DNA of 64,000 bases from Breoghania sp. L-A4 (GCF_003432385.1 NZ_CP031841.1:4007579-4071578); one strand, 5' to 3'. Counted from the stretch's first letter, positions 16,861 through 26,804 are shown. Made by a program: numbers and translations. Notes: generated by a model from the letters alone, not told the origin.

Positions 16861-19242
16861 TCAGCCCTCCGCCGCCGCGACCTGCTTCTTCACCGCGACG
16901 AAACTGTCCGGCGTCACCGAAATGGAATCGATGCCGCTCTCGACAAGGAAGCGGGCGAATTCCGGATGGTCGCTCGGCGCCTGGCCGCACAGCCCCACCT
17001 TGGCGCCCGCCTGATGCGCCTCGCGGATGACATTGGCGATCATCCATTTCACCGCCTCGTCCTGCTCGTCGAAAAGCTCCGACAGCAGTTCCGAATCCCG
17101 GTCGACGCCCAGTGTCAGCTGCGTGAGGTCATTGGAACCGATGGAAAACCCGTCGAAACGCTCGGCGAAGGATTTCGCCAGAATGACGTTGGAGGGGATC
17201 TCGCACATCACGTAGACCTCCAGACCATCCTCATGACGGCGCAGGCCGTTCTCGGCCATGACCTCCAGCACGCGGTCGGCCTCGCGCACCGAGCGGCAGA
17301 AGGGGATCATCACGATGACGTTGGAAAAGCCCATCTCTTTGCGCAGCCGCCGGATCGCCCGGCATTCCAGCGCGAAACCCTCGCGATAGGCGTCGGAATA
17401 GTAGCGCGAGGCGCCGCGAAAGCCGATCATCGGGTTCTCTTCGGCAGGCTCGAATTCCGCGCCGCCGATCAGCCCCGCGTATTCGTTGGTCTTGAAGTCG
17501 CTCATCCGCACGATGGCAGGCTTGGGGTGGGCGGCGGCGGCGATCCGCGCCAGACCGCGCGCCAGCCGGTCGACGAAATACTCCGCCTTGTCGTCATAGC
17601 CCTCCGTCAGCTCCGCAATCGCGCGCTTGGCCTCCGCGTCATGCAGTCTGTCGAAGCCCAGCAGCGCCATCGGATGGATGCGGATGTGGTTGGAGATGAC
17701 GAATTCCATGCGCGCCAGTCCGACGCCGTCGGCCGGGATCTGCCACCAGCGGAAGGCGGCGCCGGGATTGGCGAGATTGAGCATCACCTTGGTGGCGGTC
17801 GCCGGAATATTCTCGAGCGCGGCCTCGCGCACCTCGAAATCCGCGATCCCTTCGTAGACGAATCCCTCGTCTCCTTCCGCGCAGGACAGGGTCACATCCT
17901 GTTCGGAGTGCAGAAGCCTGGTCGCGTCGCCCGCGCCGACGATGGCCGGCAGGCCCAGCTCGCGGCTGACGATGGCGGCGTGCGAGGTGCGCCCGCCGTG
18001 ATCGGTGATGATGCCCGCGGCGCGTTTCATGATCGGCACCCAGTCGGGGTCCGTCGTGCCCGTCACCAGGATGCTGCCATCGACAAAGTCGCCGATATCC
18101 GCCGCGCTCTCGATGAGACACACCCGGCCCGCGACGACCGCATCGCCGATGCTCAGCCCCGTCACCAGCACCCGGCCCCTGGAGCGGATCTCGTAGCTGC
18201 GCAGCGAGGACATGTCGCGGCGCGACTGCACCGTCTCGGGCCGGGCCTGGACGATGAACAGCTCACCGGTGTCGCCGTCGCGCGCCCACTCGATGTCCAT
18301 CGGGCAGCCATAGTGGGCCTCGATGCTCACCGCCCAGCGCGCCAGCGTGAGAATATCGTCATCGCCGAGCACCAGCGCCGCCCGCTCCGCCTTCGACGTC
18401 GGCACGGTGCGCGTCGGCGCCGCGCCCTGCGCGTAGATCATCTTCTGCGCCTTGGCGCCCGACCGCCGCTCGATGATCGGCACCAGCGAGGGCTCCGCCA
18501 GCAACGGCTTGAACACCACATATTCATCGGGATCGACGGTGCCCTGGACCACGGTTTCGCCCAGCCCCCAGGCGGCGTTGATCACCACCACCTTGTCGAA
18601 GCCGGTTTCCGTGTCGATGGAGAACATCACGCCCGAGCCGCCCCGGTCGGAGTGCACCATCTGCTGCACGCCGATGGACAGCGCCACCTTGAGATGGTCG
18701 AACCCCTTCACCGCGCGGTAGCTGATGGCGCGGTCGGTGAACAGCGAGGCGAAGCAGCGCCGGCAGGCATCGAGAAGCGCGTCCGCGCCGCGAATATTGA
18801 GAAAGGTTTCCTGTTGGCCGGCGAAGCTGGCATCCGGCAGATCCTCGGCGGTGGCGCTGGAGCGCACCGCGACATCCACATCCGCCCGGCCGGTGCGCGC
18901 GGCCAGTTGCCCGTAGAACGCGGTGATGGCGCTCGCGAGATCATCCGGCCAGCGCCCGAGCAGAAAGGCCTTGCGGATGCGCGCGCCGGTCTCGGCAAGC
19001 GTGGCGGCTCCCTCCGTCAACGCGGCGAGCGCCGCCTCGATCTCCGTGCGCAGGCCGTTGGCCTCGAGATAGCGCCAATAGGCATCCGCCGTTGTGGCGA
19101 AGCCCGGCGGCACGCGGATGCCCTCCGGCGTCAACGCACTGACCATCTCGCCGAGCGAGGCGTTCTTGCCGCCGACACGGCCGACATCCTTGCGGCCGCA
19201 TTGCTCGAACCAGACAACGCTTTCGGTTTCGCTGCTCATCAT
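16861..19242 (-). CDS. ppsA: Phosphoenolpyruvate synthase
   Basis: It converts pyruvate, ATP and water to PEP, AMP and phosphate for gluconeogenesis. The protein has 793 residues from the first of two adjacent ATGs (19242; the second is 19239). The N-terminal ATP-grasp domain includes VGGKNASLGEM and TRFPDASFAG-like sequence (AEDLPDASFAGQQETFLN). The central swivelling domain has the phosphorylated histidine in GGRTSHAAIVSRELG, and the C-terminal PEP/pyruvate barrel ends with GLCGQAPSDHPEFARFLV. It is convergent with glk and downstream of the small cytochrome c gene on the same strand. Confidence 0.95.
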   Translation of the reverse strand: MMSSETESVVWFEQCGRKDVGRVGGKNASLGEMVSALTPEGIRVPPGFATTADAYWRYLEANGLRTEIEAALAALTEGAATLAETGARIRKAFLLGRWPDDLASAITAFYGQLAARTGRADVDVAVRSSATAEDLPDASFAGQQETFLNIRGADALLDACRRCFASLFTDRAISYRAVKGFDHLKVALSIGVQQMVHSDRGGSGVMFSIDTETGFDKVVVINAAWGLGETVVQGTVDPDEYVVFKPLLAEPSLVPIIERRSGAKAQKMIYAQGAAPTRTVPTSKAERAALVLGDDDILTLARWAVSIEAHYGCPMDIEWARDGDTGELFIVQARPETVQSRRDMSSLRSYEIRSRGRVLVTGLSIGDAVVAGRVCLIESAADIGDFVDGSILVTGTTDPDWVPIMKRAAGIITDHGGRTSHAAIVSRELGLPAIVGAGDATRLLHSEQDVTLSCAEGDEGFVYEGIADFEVREAALENIPATATKVMLNLANPGAAFRWWQIPADGVGLARMEFVISNHIRIHPMALLGFDRLHDAEAKRAIAELTEGYDDKAEYFVDRLARGLARIAAAAHPKPAIVRMSDFKTNEYAGLIGGAEFEPAEENPMIGFRGASRYYSDAYREGFALECRAIRRLRKEMGFSNVIVMIPFCRSVREADRVLEVMAENGLRRHEDGLEVYVMCEIPSNVILAKSFAERFDGFSIGSNDLTQLTLGVDRDSELLSELFDEQDEAVKWMIANVIREAHQAGAKVGLCGQAPSDHPEFARFLVESGIDSISVTPDSFVAVKKQVAAAEG

Positions 19243-19318
19243 CACGGCCCCGTTGTCACTGCACGGATCATCCCGGCTCAACCCTAGGGCCGGGCCGGCG
19301 CCGAAGGTATGACGTGGA

Positions 19319-19696
19319 TCAACGCGCGGTCCCCGGCCCCGCGCCACGCCGCGCTGCCTCGCGCAGGCTCATCAGGTAGGCCACCACATCCGCCTTCTCC
19401 TGATCGAACAGGCGGAACGTCGTCATCGGAAAATGATCCTCCCGCAAGAAGCGCGTGAAATAGGCCCGGTCACGCCCGGGGCGCAAAACGATCTGCTCAT
19501 AAGGGGGCGCCATGTCCGGATCCGGCCTGTCGCCGGCGCGCAGATGACAATCGCGGCACCATTGCTCGACGACCACCCTGCCCCGCGCAACGGCGTCATC
19601 GGAATGGGCCGGCGCCACCGTGCCCCACAGCGCCAGGATGCCCATCAGCAGCGCAGCACCGGGCAACCGGCCTCGCACACGCCTGTTCACATCCAT
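19319..19696 (-). CDS. Small exported class I cytochrome c
   Basis: A 125-residue protein with a signal peptide (residues 1-30, ...WGTVAPAHS). It has one heme-binding motif CRDCH (Cys47, Cys50, His51) and a likely axial methionine at 91 in FPMTTFRL. A single haem c domain of about 90 residues is therefore expected in the periplasm. It lies 76 bases upstream of ppsA on the same strand, but no shared role is obvious. The start was chosen because it gives a direct signal peptide; the frame is open further upstream without coding character. Confidence 0.8.
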   Translation of the reverse strand: MDVNRRVRGRLPGAALLMGILALWGTVAPAHSDDAVARGRVVVEQWCRDCHLRAGDRPDPDMAPPYEQIVLRPGRDRAYFTRFLREDHFPMTTFRLFDQEKADVVAYLMSLREAARRGAGPGTAR

Positions 19697-19975
19697 CTCT
19701 CCATGTCTCCATGCCTCTATGTCTCCACGCCAGTTCCCTCTTCCGGAACCGCCCGCTTCTGCCGCAGCGCCAGTCCCTGCATCATCAGCGACAAAAAGCG
19801 CTCCACCCTTGACCCCGATCAAAGCCAAGCGCCGGCAAATGCCATTTGCTGGGATCAGAACCGAAGTGCCCGTTCCAGCGAGAACAATAAAATCACTCGA
19901 GACGCAAACAAATCCGCGCTGAACGACAGAACAACATTCAGGTCACCGAGGTCGGAAACCGAAGGGAGACGTCCA

Positions 19976-21232
19976 ATGTACATGTTCAGGAAACTCATGA
20001 TGGCTTCGGCCGTTGCTGCAATGATCCTGCCGGGCGCCGCCCGGGCCGACGGAACCGTTGAAGTTCTGCACTGGTGGACATCCGGCGGCGAGGCCAAGGC
20101 CGTCGGCGAGTTGAAGAAGGCCTTCGAGGCGCAGGGCGGCACCTGGATCGACAGCCCGATCGCCGGCGGCGGCGGCGATGCCGCGATGACGGCGCTGCGC
20201 GCCCGCGTGGTGGCCGGCAATCCGCCCACCGCCGTGCAGCTCAAGGGTCCCGGCATCCAGGAATGGGCCCAGCAGGGCGCGCTCAATGACGTGGAGGCCG
20301 TCGCCGAGACGGAGACCTGGGACGCCGTTCTGCCGCCCGTCCTCGCAAGCATCATGAAATACGAGGGCAAATACGTCGCCGCGCCGGTGAACATCCACCG
20401 CGTGGACTGGATGTGGGCCAACCCCGAGGTGCTCGCCAAGGTCGGCGTCACCGAATTGCCCGCCACCTGGGACGAGTTCAACGCTGTGGCCGACAAGCTG
20501 ATGGCGGCGGGCATCACCCCGCTCGCCCATGGCGGTCAGCCCTGGCAGGACGCAACCGTGTTCGAGGACGTGGTGCTGGGCGTCGGCGGCGCGGATTTCT
20601 ACCGCAAGGCGCTGGTCGAGCTGGACCAGGACGCGCTGACCAGCGATACGATGGTCAAGTCCTTCGACCAGCTGCGCAAGATGCGCGGCTATGTCGATCC
20701 GAACTTCTCAGGCCGCGACTGGAACCTGGCAACCGCCATGGTGATGAAGGGCGAGGCCGCCTTCCAGATCATGGGCGACTGGGCCAAGGGCGAGTTCCTC
20801 GCCGCCGGCAAGGTGCCGGGCAAGGACTTCATCTGCGCGCCGACGCCGGGCAAGGGCTTCGTGCTGAATTCCGACAGTTTCACCTTCTTCAAGGTGCAGG
20901 GCGAGGACAACCTCAAGGGCCAGCAGGTCCTGGCCAGCCTGATCATGTCGCCGGAATTCCAGGAGACCTTCAATCTGGCGAAGGGTTCGATTCCCGCCCG
21001 CACCGACGTGAGCCTCGACAAGTTCGACGTCTGCGCGGTGAAATCGCACGACGACCTGCTCGCCGCCATCAAGGCGGACACGCTCGTGCCCTCCATGGCG
21101 CACGAGATGGCGATTCCGCGGTCGGTCCGCGGCGAGATCCTCGATCTGGTGACGAATTTCTTCAATTCGGACATGAGTTCGCAGGACGCCGCGACGGACC
21201 TCGCCGCCGCCGTGAAACGCGCCCAGCTCTGA
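19976..21232 (+). CDS. Carbohydrate ABC transporter substrate-binding protein (glucose/mannose type)
   Basis: A 418-residue periplasmic binding protein. The ATG at 19976 has a good ribosome site (GAAGGGAG) and opens a signal peptide ending GAARADG. The first mature residues, VEVLHWWTSGGEAKAV, and NPPTAVQLKGPGIQEWA are typical of the family 1 binding proteins near GtsA/GlcS-like glucose or mannose carriers. The WW pair is often part of the sugar site. It is followed in order by two permeases and an ATPase, a complete importer. The glk gene upstream supports glucose as the substrate, though a related hexose is possible. Confidence 0.93.
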   Translation: MYMFRKLMMASAVAAMILPGAARADGTVEVLHWWTSGGEAKAVGELKKAFEAQGGTWIDSPIAGGGGDAAMTALRARVVAGNPPTAVQLKGPGIQEWAQQGALNDVEAVAETETWDAVLPPVLASIMKYEGKYVAAPVNIHRVDWMWANPEVLAKVGVTELPATWDEFNAVADKLMAAGITPLAHGGQPWQDATVFEDVVLGVGGADFYRKALVELDQDALTSDTMVKSFDQLRKMRGYVDPNFSGRDWNLATAMVMKGEAAFQIMGDWAKGEFLAAGKVPGKDFICAPTPGKGFVLNSDSFTFFKVQGEDNLKGQQVLASLIMSPEFQETFNLAKGSIPARTDVSLDKFDVCAVKSHDDLLAAIKADTLVPSMAHEMAIPRSVRGEILDLVTNFFNSDMSSQDAATDLAAAVKRAQL

Positions 21233-21314
21233 GAGCCGCGACACGGGCCGGAGCGGCAACGCCCCGGCCCTTCCGCGCGCCACGAAGATATCCACCCTCA
21301 AGAGGTCATCTGCG

Positions 21315-22184
21315 ATGGGACGCTTGCTTGAGCGATGGCTGCCGAAACTGGTGGTCTCCCCGCTGTTCGCGGCGAGCCTCTTCTTCGTCTACGGCTTCAT
21401 CGCCTGGACGACCTACATCTCGTTCACCCGCTCGGGCGTCATGCCCTCCTACGGCTTCGAGGGGCTGGTGCAATACGTGCGCCTGTGGCAGACGCCGCGC
21501 TGGCACATCGCGCTGAGCAACCTGTTCATCTTCTCGGCGCTGTTCATCATCATTTCCGCCGCCATCGGCATTCTGCTCGCGATCCTGCTCGACCAGCGCA
21601 TCCGCATCGAAGGGGTGATCCGCACCATCTATCTCTACCCGATGGCGCTGTCGTTCATCGTCACCGGAACCGTGTGGAAATGGATCCTCAATCCCGGCGT
21701 CGGCCTGGAGCGCCTCATGCACCTGGCGGGCTTCGAGAGCTTCCGTTTCGACTGGCTGGTGAACCCGGACTTCGCCATCTACACGGTGGTGATCGCGGGC
21801 GTGTGGCAATCCTCCGGCTACGCCATGGCCCTGTTCCTCGCGGGATTGCGCTCCGTCGACGACGAGGTGCTCAAGGCGGCCGCCATCGACGGCGCCGGGC
21901 CGATCCGCACCTACACGGGCATCGTCCTGCCGATGATGCGGCCGGTGTTCCTCTCCACGATCATCATTCTCGCCCATCTCGCGATCAAGAGCTTCGATCT
22001 GGTGATCGCGCTGACCGGCGGAGGGCCGGGATACGCCACCGACATGCCGGCCACCTTCATGTATTCCTTCGCCTTCCAGCGCAGCGAGCTCGGCATGGCG
22101 GCCGCCAGCGCGGTGATGATGCTCGTCACCATCACCGCGATCATCGTGCCCTACCTCTACTCGGAACTCAGGAGGTCCGCGTGA
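21315..22184 (+). CDS. Carbohydrate ABC transporter permease 1 (MalF/UgpA type)
   Basis: A 289-residue inner-membrane protein with about six membrane helices. The ATPase-docking loop is visible as EVLKAAAIDGAGPIRTYTGIVLPMMRP, here in family form. A ribosome site (AGAGG) precedes the ATG at 21315 by nine bases. Its stop codon overlaps the start of the second permease by one base, showing tight coupling. With its partner it forms the membrane channel of the sugar importer. Confidence 0.93.
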   Translation: MGRLLERWLPKLVVSPLFAASLFFVYGFIAWTTYISFTRSGVMPSYGFEGLVQYVRLWQTPRWHIALSNLFIFSALFIIISAAIGILLAILLDQRIRIEGVIRTIYLYPMALSFIVTGTVWKWILNPGVGLERLMHLAGFESFRFDWLVNPDFAIYTVVIAGVWQSSGYAMALFLAGLRSVDDEVLKAAAIDGAGPIRTYTGIVLPMMRPVFLSTIIILAHLAIKSFDLVIALTGGGPGYATDMPATFMYSFAFQRSELGMAAASAVMMLVTITAIIVPYLYSELRRSA

Positions 22185-23077
22185 TGCCCGGTTCCGCGCA
22201 AGGCGGTGTGGTTCGGCAAAAGGGGCTGCGGCACAGCGCGCTGCGCGTCCTGCTGTTCGTCATTCTCGGCTTGTTCTGCCTGTACTATCTCGTGCCGCTC
22301 ATCGTGATGATCTCCACCTCGCTGAAGTCGCTGGCGGAAATCCGGCAGACCTCGCTCATCAGCCTGCCGCGCGAGGTGACCTTCGACGCCTGGGCCAAGG
22401 CCTGGGATTCCGCCTGCGTCGGCGTGCGCTGCGACGGATTGAAACCCTATGTCTGGAATTCGGTCGCCATGGTGGTTCCGGCGGTCGCCATCTCGACCCT
22501 GCTCGGCGCGCTGAACGGCTACGCGCTGACCAAATGGCGCTTTCGCGGCGCCGACGTGATTTTCGCGCTGATGCTGTTCGGCGCCTTCATCCCGTTCCAG
22601 GTGGTGCTGCTGCCAATGGCCCGCACGCTGGGCCTGCTCGGCCTGGCCGGCACCATCCCCGGCCTCATCCTGGTACACACCATCTACGGCCTGGCCTTCA
22701 CCACCCTGTTCTTCCGGAACTTCTTCATCGGCGTCTCCGACGGCATCATTCAGGCGGCGAAGGTGGACGGCGCGGGCTTTTTCGGCATCTTCTTCCGCAT
22801 TGTTCTGCCGATGTCGCTGCCGGCCATCGTGGTCACGGTGATCTGGCAGTTCACCCAGATCTGGAACGACTTCCTGTTCGGCATCGCGTTCACCGTCGGC
22901 GACAGCAATCCCGTCACCGTGGCGCTCAACAACATCGTCAACACCTCGACCGGGGTGAAGGAATACAACGTCGACATGGCGGCGGCGATCATCGCCGCCC
23001 TGCCGACGCTGGCCGTCTACGTCATCGCCGGAACCTATTTCGTCCGCGGCCTCGCGGCAGGCGCCGTGAAAGGATAG
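22184..23077 (+). CDS. Carbohydrate ABC transporter permease 2 (MalG/UgpE type)
   Basis: A 297-residue inner-membrane protein. It starts at the ATG in GTGATGCCC, preceded by a strong AGGAGG site that lies inside the end of permease 1. It shows about six helices, the conserved SLKSLAEIR segment after the first helix, and the docking loop GIIQAAKVDGAGFFGIFFRI followed by VLPMSLPA. The extended periplasmic stretch with two cysteines (DSACVGVRCDG) is typical of the glucose/mannose subgroup. The ATPase gene begins four bases after the stop. Confidence 0.93.
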   Translation: MPGSAQGGVVRQKGLRHSALRVLLFVILGLFCLYYLVPLIVMISTSLKSLAEIRQTSLISLPREVTFDAWAKAWDSACVGVRCDGLKPYVWNSVAMVVPAVAISTLLGALNGYALTKWRFRGADVIFALMLFGAFIPFQVVLLPMARTLGLLGLAGTIPGLILVHTIYGLAFTTLFFRNFFIGVSDGIIQAAKVDGAGFFGIFFRIVLPMSLPAIVVTVIWQFTQIWNDFLFGIAFTVGDSNPVTVALNNIVNTSTGVKEYNVDMAAAIIAALPTLAVYVIAGTYFVRGLAAGAVKG

Positions 23078-23081
23078 CCGC

Positions 23082-24188
23082 ATGACCGACATCCGCCTCG
23101 ACAAGGTGTTCAAGCGCTTCGGCGCGACCGACGTCATCAAGGGCATCGACCTGGAGATCGGTGACGGCGAGTTCGTCGTCCTGGTCGGACCGTCGGGCTG
23201 CGGCAAGTCCACGCTGCTCAACCTGATCGCCGGGCTGGAGACCCTCACCTCGGGCGACATTCACATCGGCGCCCGGCTGGTCAACGACATCCCGCCCAAG
23301 GACCGAGACATCGCCATGGTGTTCCAGTCCTACGCGCTCTATCCGACCAAGACCGTGCGCGACAACATCACCTTCGGCATGGTGACCCGGCGCGTGCCCA
23401 AGGCGGAACAGGACGCCGCTGTCGCCGAGGTCAGCGCGCTCTTGCACATCGATCCCTATCTCGCCCGCAAGCCGGGGCAACTGTCCGGCGGCCAGCGCCA
23501 GCGCGTTGCCATGGGCCGCGCCCTGGTGCGCAAGCCCGACGTGTTTTTGTTTGACGAACCGCTGTCGAACCTCGACGCCAAGCTGCGCATCGAGATGCGC
23601 ACCGAGATCAAGAAGCTGCACCAGCGGCTGGGCAAGACCATCGTCTATGTCACGCACGACCAGATCGAGGCGATGACGCTGGCCTCGCGCATCGCGGTGA
23701 TGGACAACGGCCATATCCGCCAGTTCGCCGATCCGACCACCGTTTACGAGGATCCGGTGGATCTCTTCGTCGCGGGCTTCATGGGCTCGCCGCCGATGAA
23801 CATGCTGCCCGGCACCTTGCGGCATGATGGCGGGCTGTTCGTCGAGCCCGCGGGCGCGGACCCGGCCCTGCGTTTCCCGCTGCCCAAAACCATCGCGGAC
23901 AGGATCACGGCGCAGGACGGGCACTCGGTCGTCCTGGGCCTGCGGCCGGAGACCATCTTCGCCGCCGGCACCGAGCTGCCCGGACCCGAGCGCTTCATCT
24001 TCGAGCGGCCCGTCGAGGTGGTCGAGCCGACCGGCCCCGACACGATGCTGGTGTTCTCGATCGGCGGCACGGAGCTCATCGCGCGCGTCCGCCCCCAGGA
24101 CGCGAGCCCTCCGGGCACCGCCTTCCGATTCGAGGTCGAGATGGGCAAGGCCAAGCTGTTCGACCGGGAGACCGGCCTGCGCTTGTAG
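23082..24188 (+). CDS. Carbohydrate ABC transporter ATP-binding protein (UgpC/MalK type)
   Basis: A 368-residue ATPase with Walker A GPSGCGKST (36-44), Q-loop in MVFQSYALYP, signature LSGGQ (134-138), Walker B VFLFDEP (154-160) and switch His in YVTHDQIEAMTLASRI. The last 130 residues form the regulatory OB-fold (TOBE) domain with VLGLRPETIF. It is the final gene of the sugar importer and is followed by a strong hairpin. Such ATPases are often shared with other sugar importers. Confidence 0.94.
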   Translation: MTDIRLDKVFKRFGATDVIKGIDLEIGDGEFVVLVGPSGCGKSTLLNLIAGLETLTSGDIHIGARLVNDIPPKDRDIAMVFQSYALYPTKTVRDNITFGMVTRRVPKAEQDAAVAEVSALLHIDPYLARKPGQLSGGQRQRVAMGRALVRKPDVFLFDEPLSNLDAKLRIEMRTEIKKLHQRLGKTIVYVTHDQIEAMTLASRIAVMDNGHIRQFADPTTVYEDPVDLFVAGFMGSPPMNMLPGTLRHDGGLFVEPAGADPALRFPLPKTIADRITAQDGHSVVLGLRPETIFAAGTELPGPERFIFERPVEVVEPTGPDTMLVFSIGGTELIARVRPQDASPPGTAFRFEVEMGKAKLFDRETGLRL

Positions 24189-24200
24189 GTGCCCGGCTGG

Positions 24201-24268
24201 CGCCGCGAACGACGCGGCGCGCCGTCTCGAAAAACCATGCCGCACGGCATGCCGTGCGCGGGCTTTTT
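24201..24268 (+). terminator. Likely terminator after the sugar ABC operon
   Basis: Two hairpins follow the ATPase stop: CGCCGCG-N5-CGCGGCG at 24201-24219 and a perfect palindrome CGCACGGCATGCCGTGCG at 24241-24258. The second is followed by GGGCTTTTTC, a short T-run. This is the best terminator-like signal in the window; strength is unproven. Confidence 0.6.
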
Positions 24269-24474
24269 CGCGCCCCGCCATTGACCTGCCGTACGGCTGC
24301 GGTATTCAAAGGGCGGGATTGAAGACGGCACGGCTCATGCGCCATCCGTCACGGTCGGGTAAATGCGGCCCGACGGACGCGGTCTTTTGTTTCTGTAGAG
24401 ATTTTTCGTTTACAATGATGCGGAAATGAAAGTGCGGCCCGGTCCTGCGAGGCCGGACGCCTGTATGGAGTTGA

Positions 24475-26433
24475 ATGTTCCGCGGAATGAGACGTCAGCC
24501 GCCTGCGATGAGCAATCGCACTCCCCTTGCGGCCACACGGGCCGCGCTCATCGCAGGGTTTCTCTGCGCTGGTTGCCTCGTCACGTCCTCCGCCCAGGCA
24601 TTCGAGCTCTTCGGATTCACGTTCTTCGAGGACGAGGAAACCGCGACGCCCGCCGCCGTTCCCGACCCGTTGCCCTACACCGCGACGATCACGGTTTCCG
24701 GCGGCGACGAGGATCTCAGGGACGCGCTGACCAAGGCCTCCCAGCTCATCGGCCAGGCGGACACGCCGCCCTCGGGCGCGCCGGGGCTAATCTCCCGCGC
24801 GCTGGGCGACCAGCAGCAGCTGCTCGCGCGGCTATATGTATCCGGGCTGTACGGCGGCACCATTGAGATCGACATCGCCGGCGTGCCCCTGCAGACGGCG
24901 GTGGAAAGCGGCACGATCGACCGCCGCGCCGGGCAGCGCGTGCCAGTGAGCATCCGCGTGGACACCGGGCCGCAGTTCCACTTCGGCGACATCGCCATTT
25001 CCACCCTGCACCGCGAAGGCGGCACTGCGGCCGACGTGCCGCCGGGCGACTATGGCCTGGTGCCCGGCGAGCCGGCGCTGTCGGACAACATCCTCGCCGC
25101 CGAACGAAAACTCGTGGCCAATCTCAAGGCGCAGGGCCATCCGTTCGCAAGGATTTCCGACCGTTCCGTGGTCGCCGATCACGCCAGCCGGCGGCTGGAC
25201 GTGGCGCTTGAGGTCGATCCCGGCCCCACGGCCACCTTCGGCGCGGTCTCGGTCAGCGGCCAGGAGCGCACGGACACGGACTTCATCGTCTCCCAGGCCA
25301 ATATCGCACCGGGCAGCCGCTACGATCCGGAAGCCCTGCGCGAAGCCGGCAAGCGCTTGCGCGCCCTGGGCATTTTCGGCAGCATCCGCGTCGCCGAAGC
25401 CGAGCAGCTCGACGCCGACGGCCAGTTGCCCATCACCATCGAGGTGTCCGAGCGCAAGCGTCACGTGATCGGCGGCGGCGCGACCATTTCCAGCACGGAA
25501 GGCGCCGGGCTCGAGGCCTACTGGCGCAACCGCAACCTGTTCGGCCGCGGCGAACAACTCAGCATCGAGGGCTCCGCCGGGCGCATCGGCACCCGTTCGC
25601 TGAGCGAGCTGGAATACGCCACCCGCATCGTCTTCACCAAGCCCGGCGCCTTCGGCCCGACAACAAGTTTCACCGCCACCGTGGGCGCCAAGCGCGAGAA
25701 CCCGGAAGCCTACGACAGCCGCTCGGTCTACGGCAGCATGCGCGTGGGTAAACAGCACTCCGATACGCTGGAATACGCCGTGGGCACCGAATTCTCCTTC
25801 GCGCGCGAGGACGACGCGCTGGGCTCGGGCAACTATGCGCTGTTCGGCGTCTTCGGCGAGGTCACCCACGACAGCCGTGACGATGTCCTCGACCCCTCCG
25901 AGGGGTTTCGCGCCACCGCCTTCGCCGAACCCGCCTACGACATCGAGACCGGCGGGGCGATGCTGTTCACCAAGGCCAGCATCTCCGCCTATCAGGCGTT
26001 TGACGACGCCAAGCGCTTCATTCTCGCCGGCCGTCTCGCCACCGGCAGCATCTTCGGCTCGAGCCTGAAGGACATTCCCCCCTCCCGGCGCTATTACGCC
26101 GGCGGCGGCGGATCGGTGCGCGGCTACGCCTACCGCAACATCGGACCGCGCGTGGCCGGAGAGGTCGTCGGCGGGCGCAGCTTCTTCGAGGGATCGGCGG
26201 AAGTGCGCACGCGCATCACCGAGAGCATCGGCGTCGTCGGCTTCATGGATGCCGGCGCGGCCTATTCCACCGAGCTGCCGGATTTCTCCGAACCGCTGAA
26301 GATCGGCGTTGGCCTGGGCCTGCGCTACTACTCCTCGCTCGGGCCCCTGCGGTTCGACTTTGCCGTGCCGCTCAACCCCGGCAAGGACGACCCCGACTAC
26401 GCCATCTACGTCGGTCTCAGCCAGGCTTTTTAG
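24475..26433 (+). CDS. tamA: TamA, outer-membrane translocation/assembly protein
   Basis: TamA is a BamA/Omp85-family outer-membrane protein that, with TamB, helps insert some outer-membrane proteins and move lipids. The protein has 652 residues: a signal peptide (the inner start at 24508, MSNRT, also fits), POTRA repeats across about residues 60-330 (VRVDTGPQFHFGDIAI, TATFGAVSVSG), then the 16-stranded barrel with RRYYAGGGGSVRGYAYRNIG and GPLRFDFAVPL. The last residues, PDYAIYVGLSQAF, end in aromatic Phe as in barrel proteins. A second copy of the DNA coding for these residues lies at 27683-27725. Between the two copies is a toxin-antitoxin segment that separates tamA from tamB. Confidence 0.92.
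   Translation: MFRGMRRQPPAMSNRTPLAATRAALIAGFLCAGCLVTSSAQAFELFGFTFFEDEETATPAAVPDPLPYTATITVSGGDEDLRDALTKASQLIGQADTPPSGAPGLISRALGDQQQLLARLYVSGLYGGTIEIDIAGVPLQTAVESGTIDRRAGQRVPVSIRVDTGPQFHFGDIAISTLHREGGTAADVPPGDYGLVPGEPALSDNILAAERKLVANLKAQGHPFARISDRSVVADHASRRLDVALEVDPGPTATFGAVSVSGQERTDTDFIVSQANIAPGSRYDPEALREAGKRLRALGIFGSIRVAEAEQLDADGQLPITIEVSERKRHVIGGGATISSTEGAGLEAYWRNRNLFGRGEQLSIEGSAGRIGTRSLSELEYATRIVFTKPGAFGPTTSFTATVGAKRENPEAYDSRSVYGSMRVGKQHSDTLEYAVGTEFSFAREDDALGSGNYALFGVFGEVTHDSRDDVLDPSEGFRATAFAEPAYDIETGGAMLFTKASISAYQAFDDAKRFILAGRLATGSIFGSSLKDIPPSRRYYAGGGGSVRGYAYRNIGPRVAGEVVGGRSFFEGSAEVRTRITESIGVVGFMDAGAAYSTELPDFSEPLKIGVGLGLRYYSSLGPLRFDFAVPLNPGKDDPDYAIYVGLSQAF
26391..26433 (+). repeat. Direct repeat, left copy (end of tamA)
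   Basis: The final 43 bases of tamA, coding PDYAIYVGLSQAF and the stop TAG. A second copy with four differing bases is at 27683-27725. The two copies bracket the toxin-antitoxin pair and are proposed as left and right junctions of an inserted segment. Confidence 0.8.
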
Positions 26434-26644
26434 GGGCCGCCGTGAAATAACGCGACAGCCATGCCCGGACTGCTCCGCAGCGCGCTTTTCAAGCGCCAAT
26501 TTGTAGACATCACATCCAGCTGCGGCGCCCGCCCGGGACCCGAAGTCGCCCCGAAATTTGTCGATCAGATCGACGCCGATATTCGCGTCGTCGCCACGAA
26601 GCCGCTGGCGTGCGCCATATACAACGCTGGTTGAGCGCGCCTCA

Positions 26645-26804
26645 CCCTCGATTGTCACCCCGGGCTTGACCCGGGGCCCATTATGCCGATCTTCGAATGA
26701 AGGCTTTCGAGCGTGCAGCAATGCCCCGCAACGAAGCCACAAGGGCATCAACAAGAGGCTCCCAGAGTGGTCCCCGGCTCGGAGGCCGGGGTGACAATCG
26801 AGGG
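26645..26804. repeat. Palindromic intergenic repeat (GATTGTCACCCCGG type), copy 1
   Basis: Perfect 19-base outer arms: CCCTCGATTGTCACCCCGG at 26645-26663 and its reverse complement at 26786-26804. Inner sequence includes GCTTGACCCGGGGCCCA. A sister unit is at 51443-51600. It lies inside the segment between tamA and the toxin gene; the rest of 26434-26951 shows no gene. Confidence 0.8.

Noticed and set aside
16966-19287. A 773-codon open frame on the plus strand opposite ppsA
   Set aside because: Same effect of GC-rich codon use; the PEP synthase motifs are on the minus strand.
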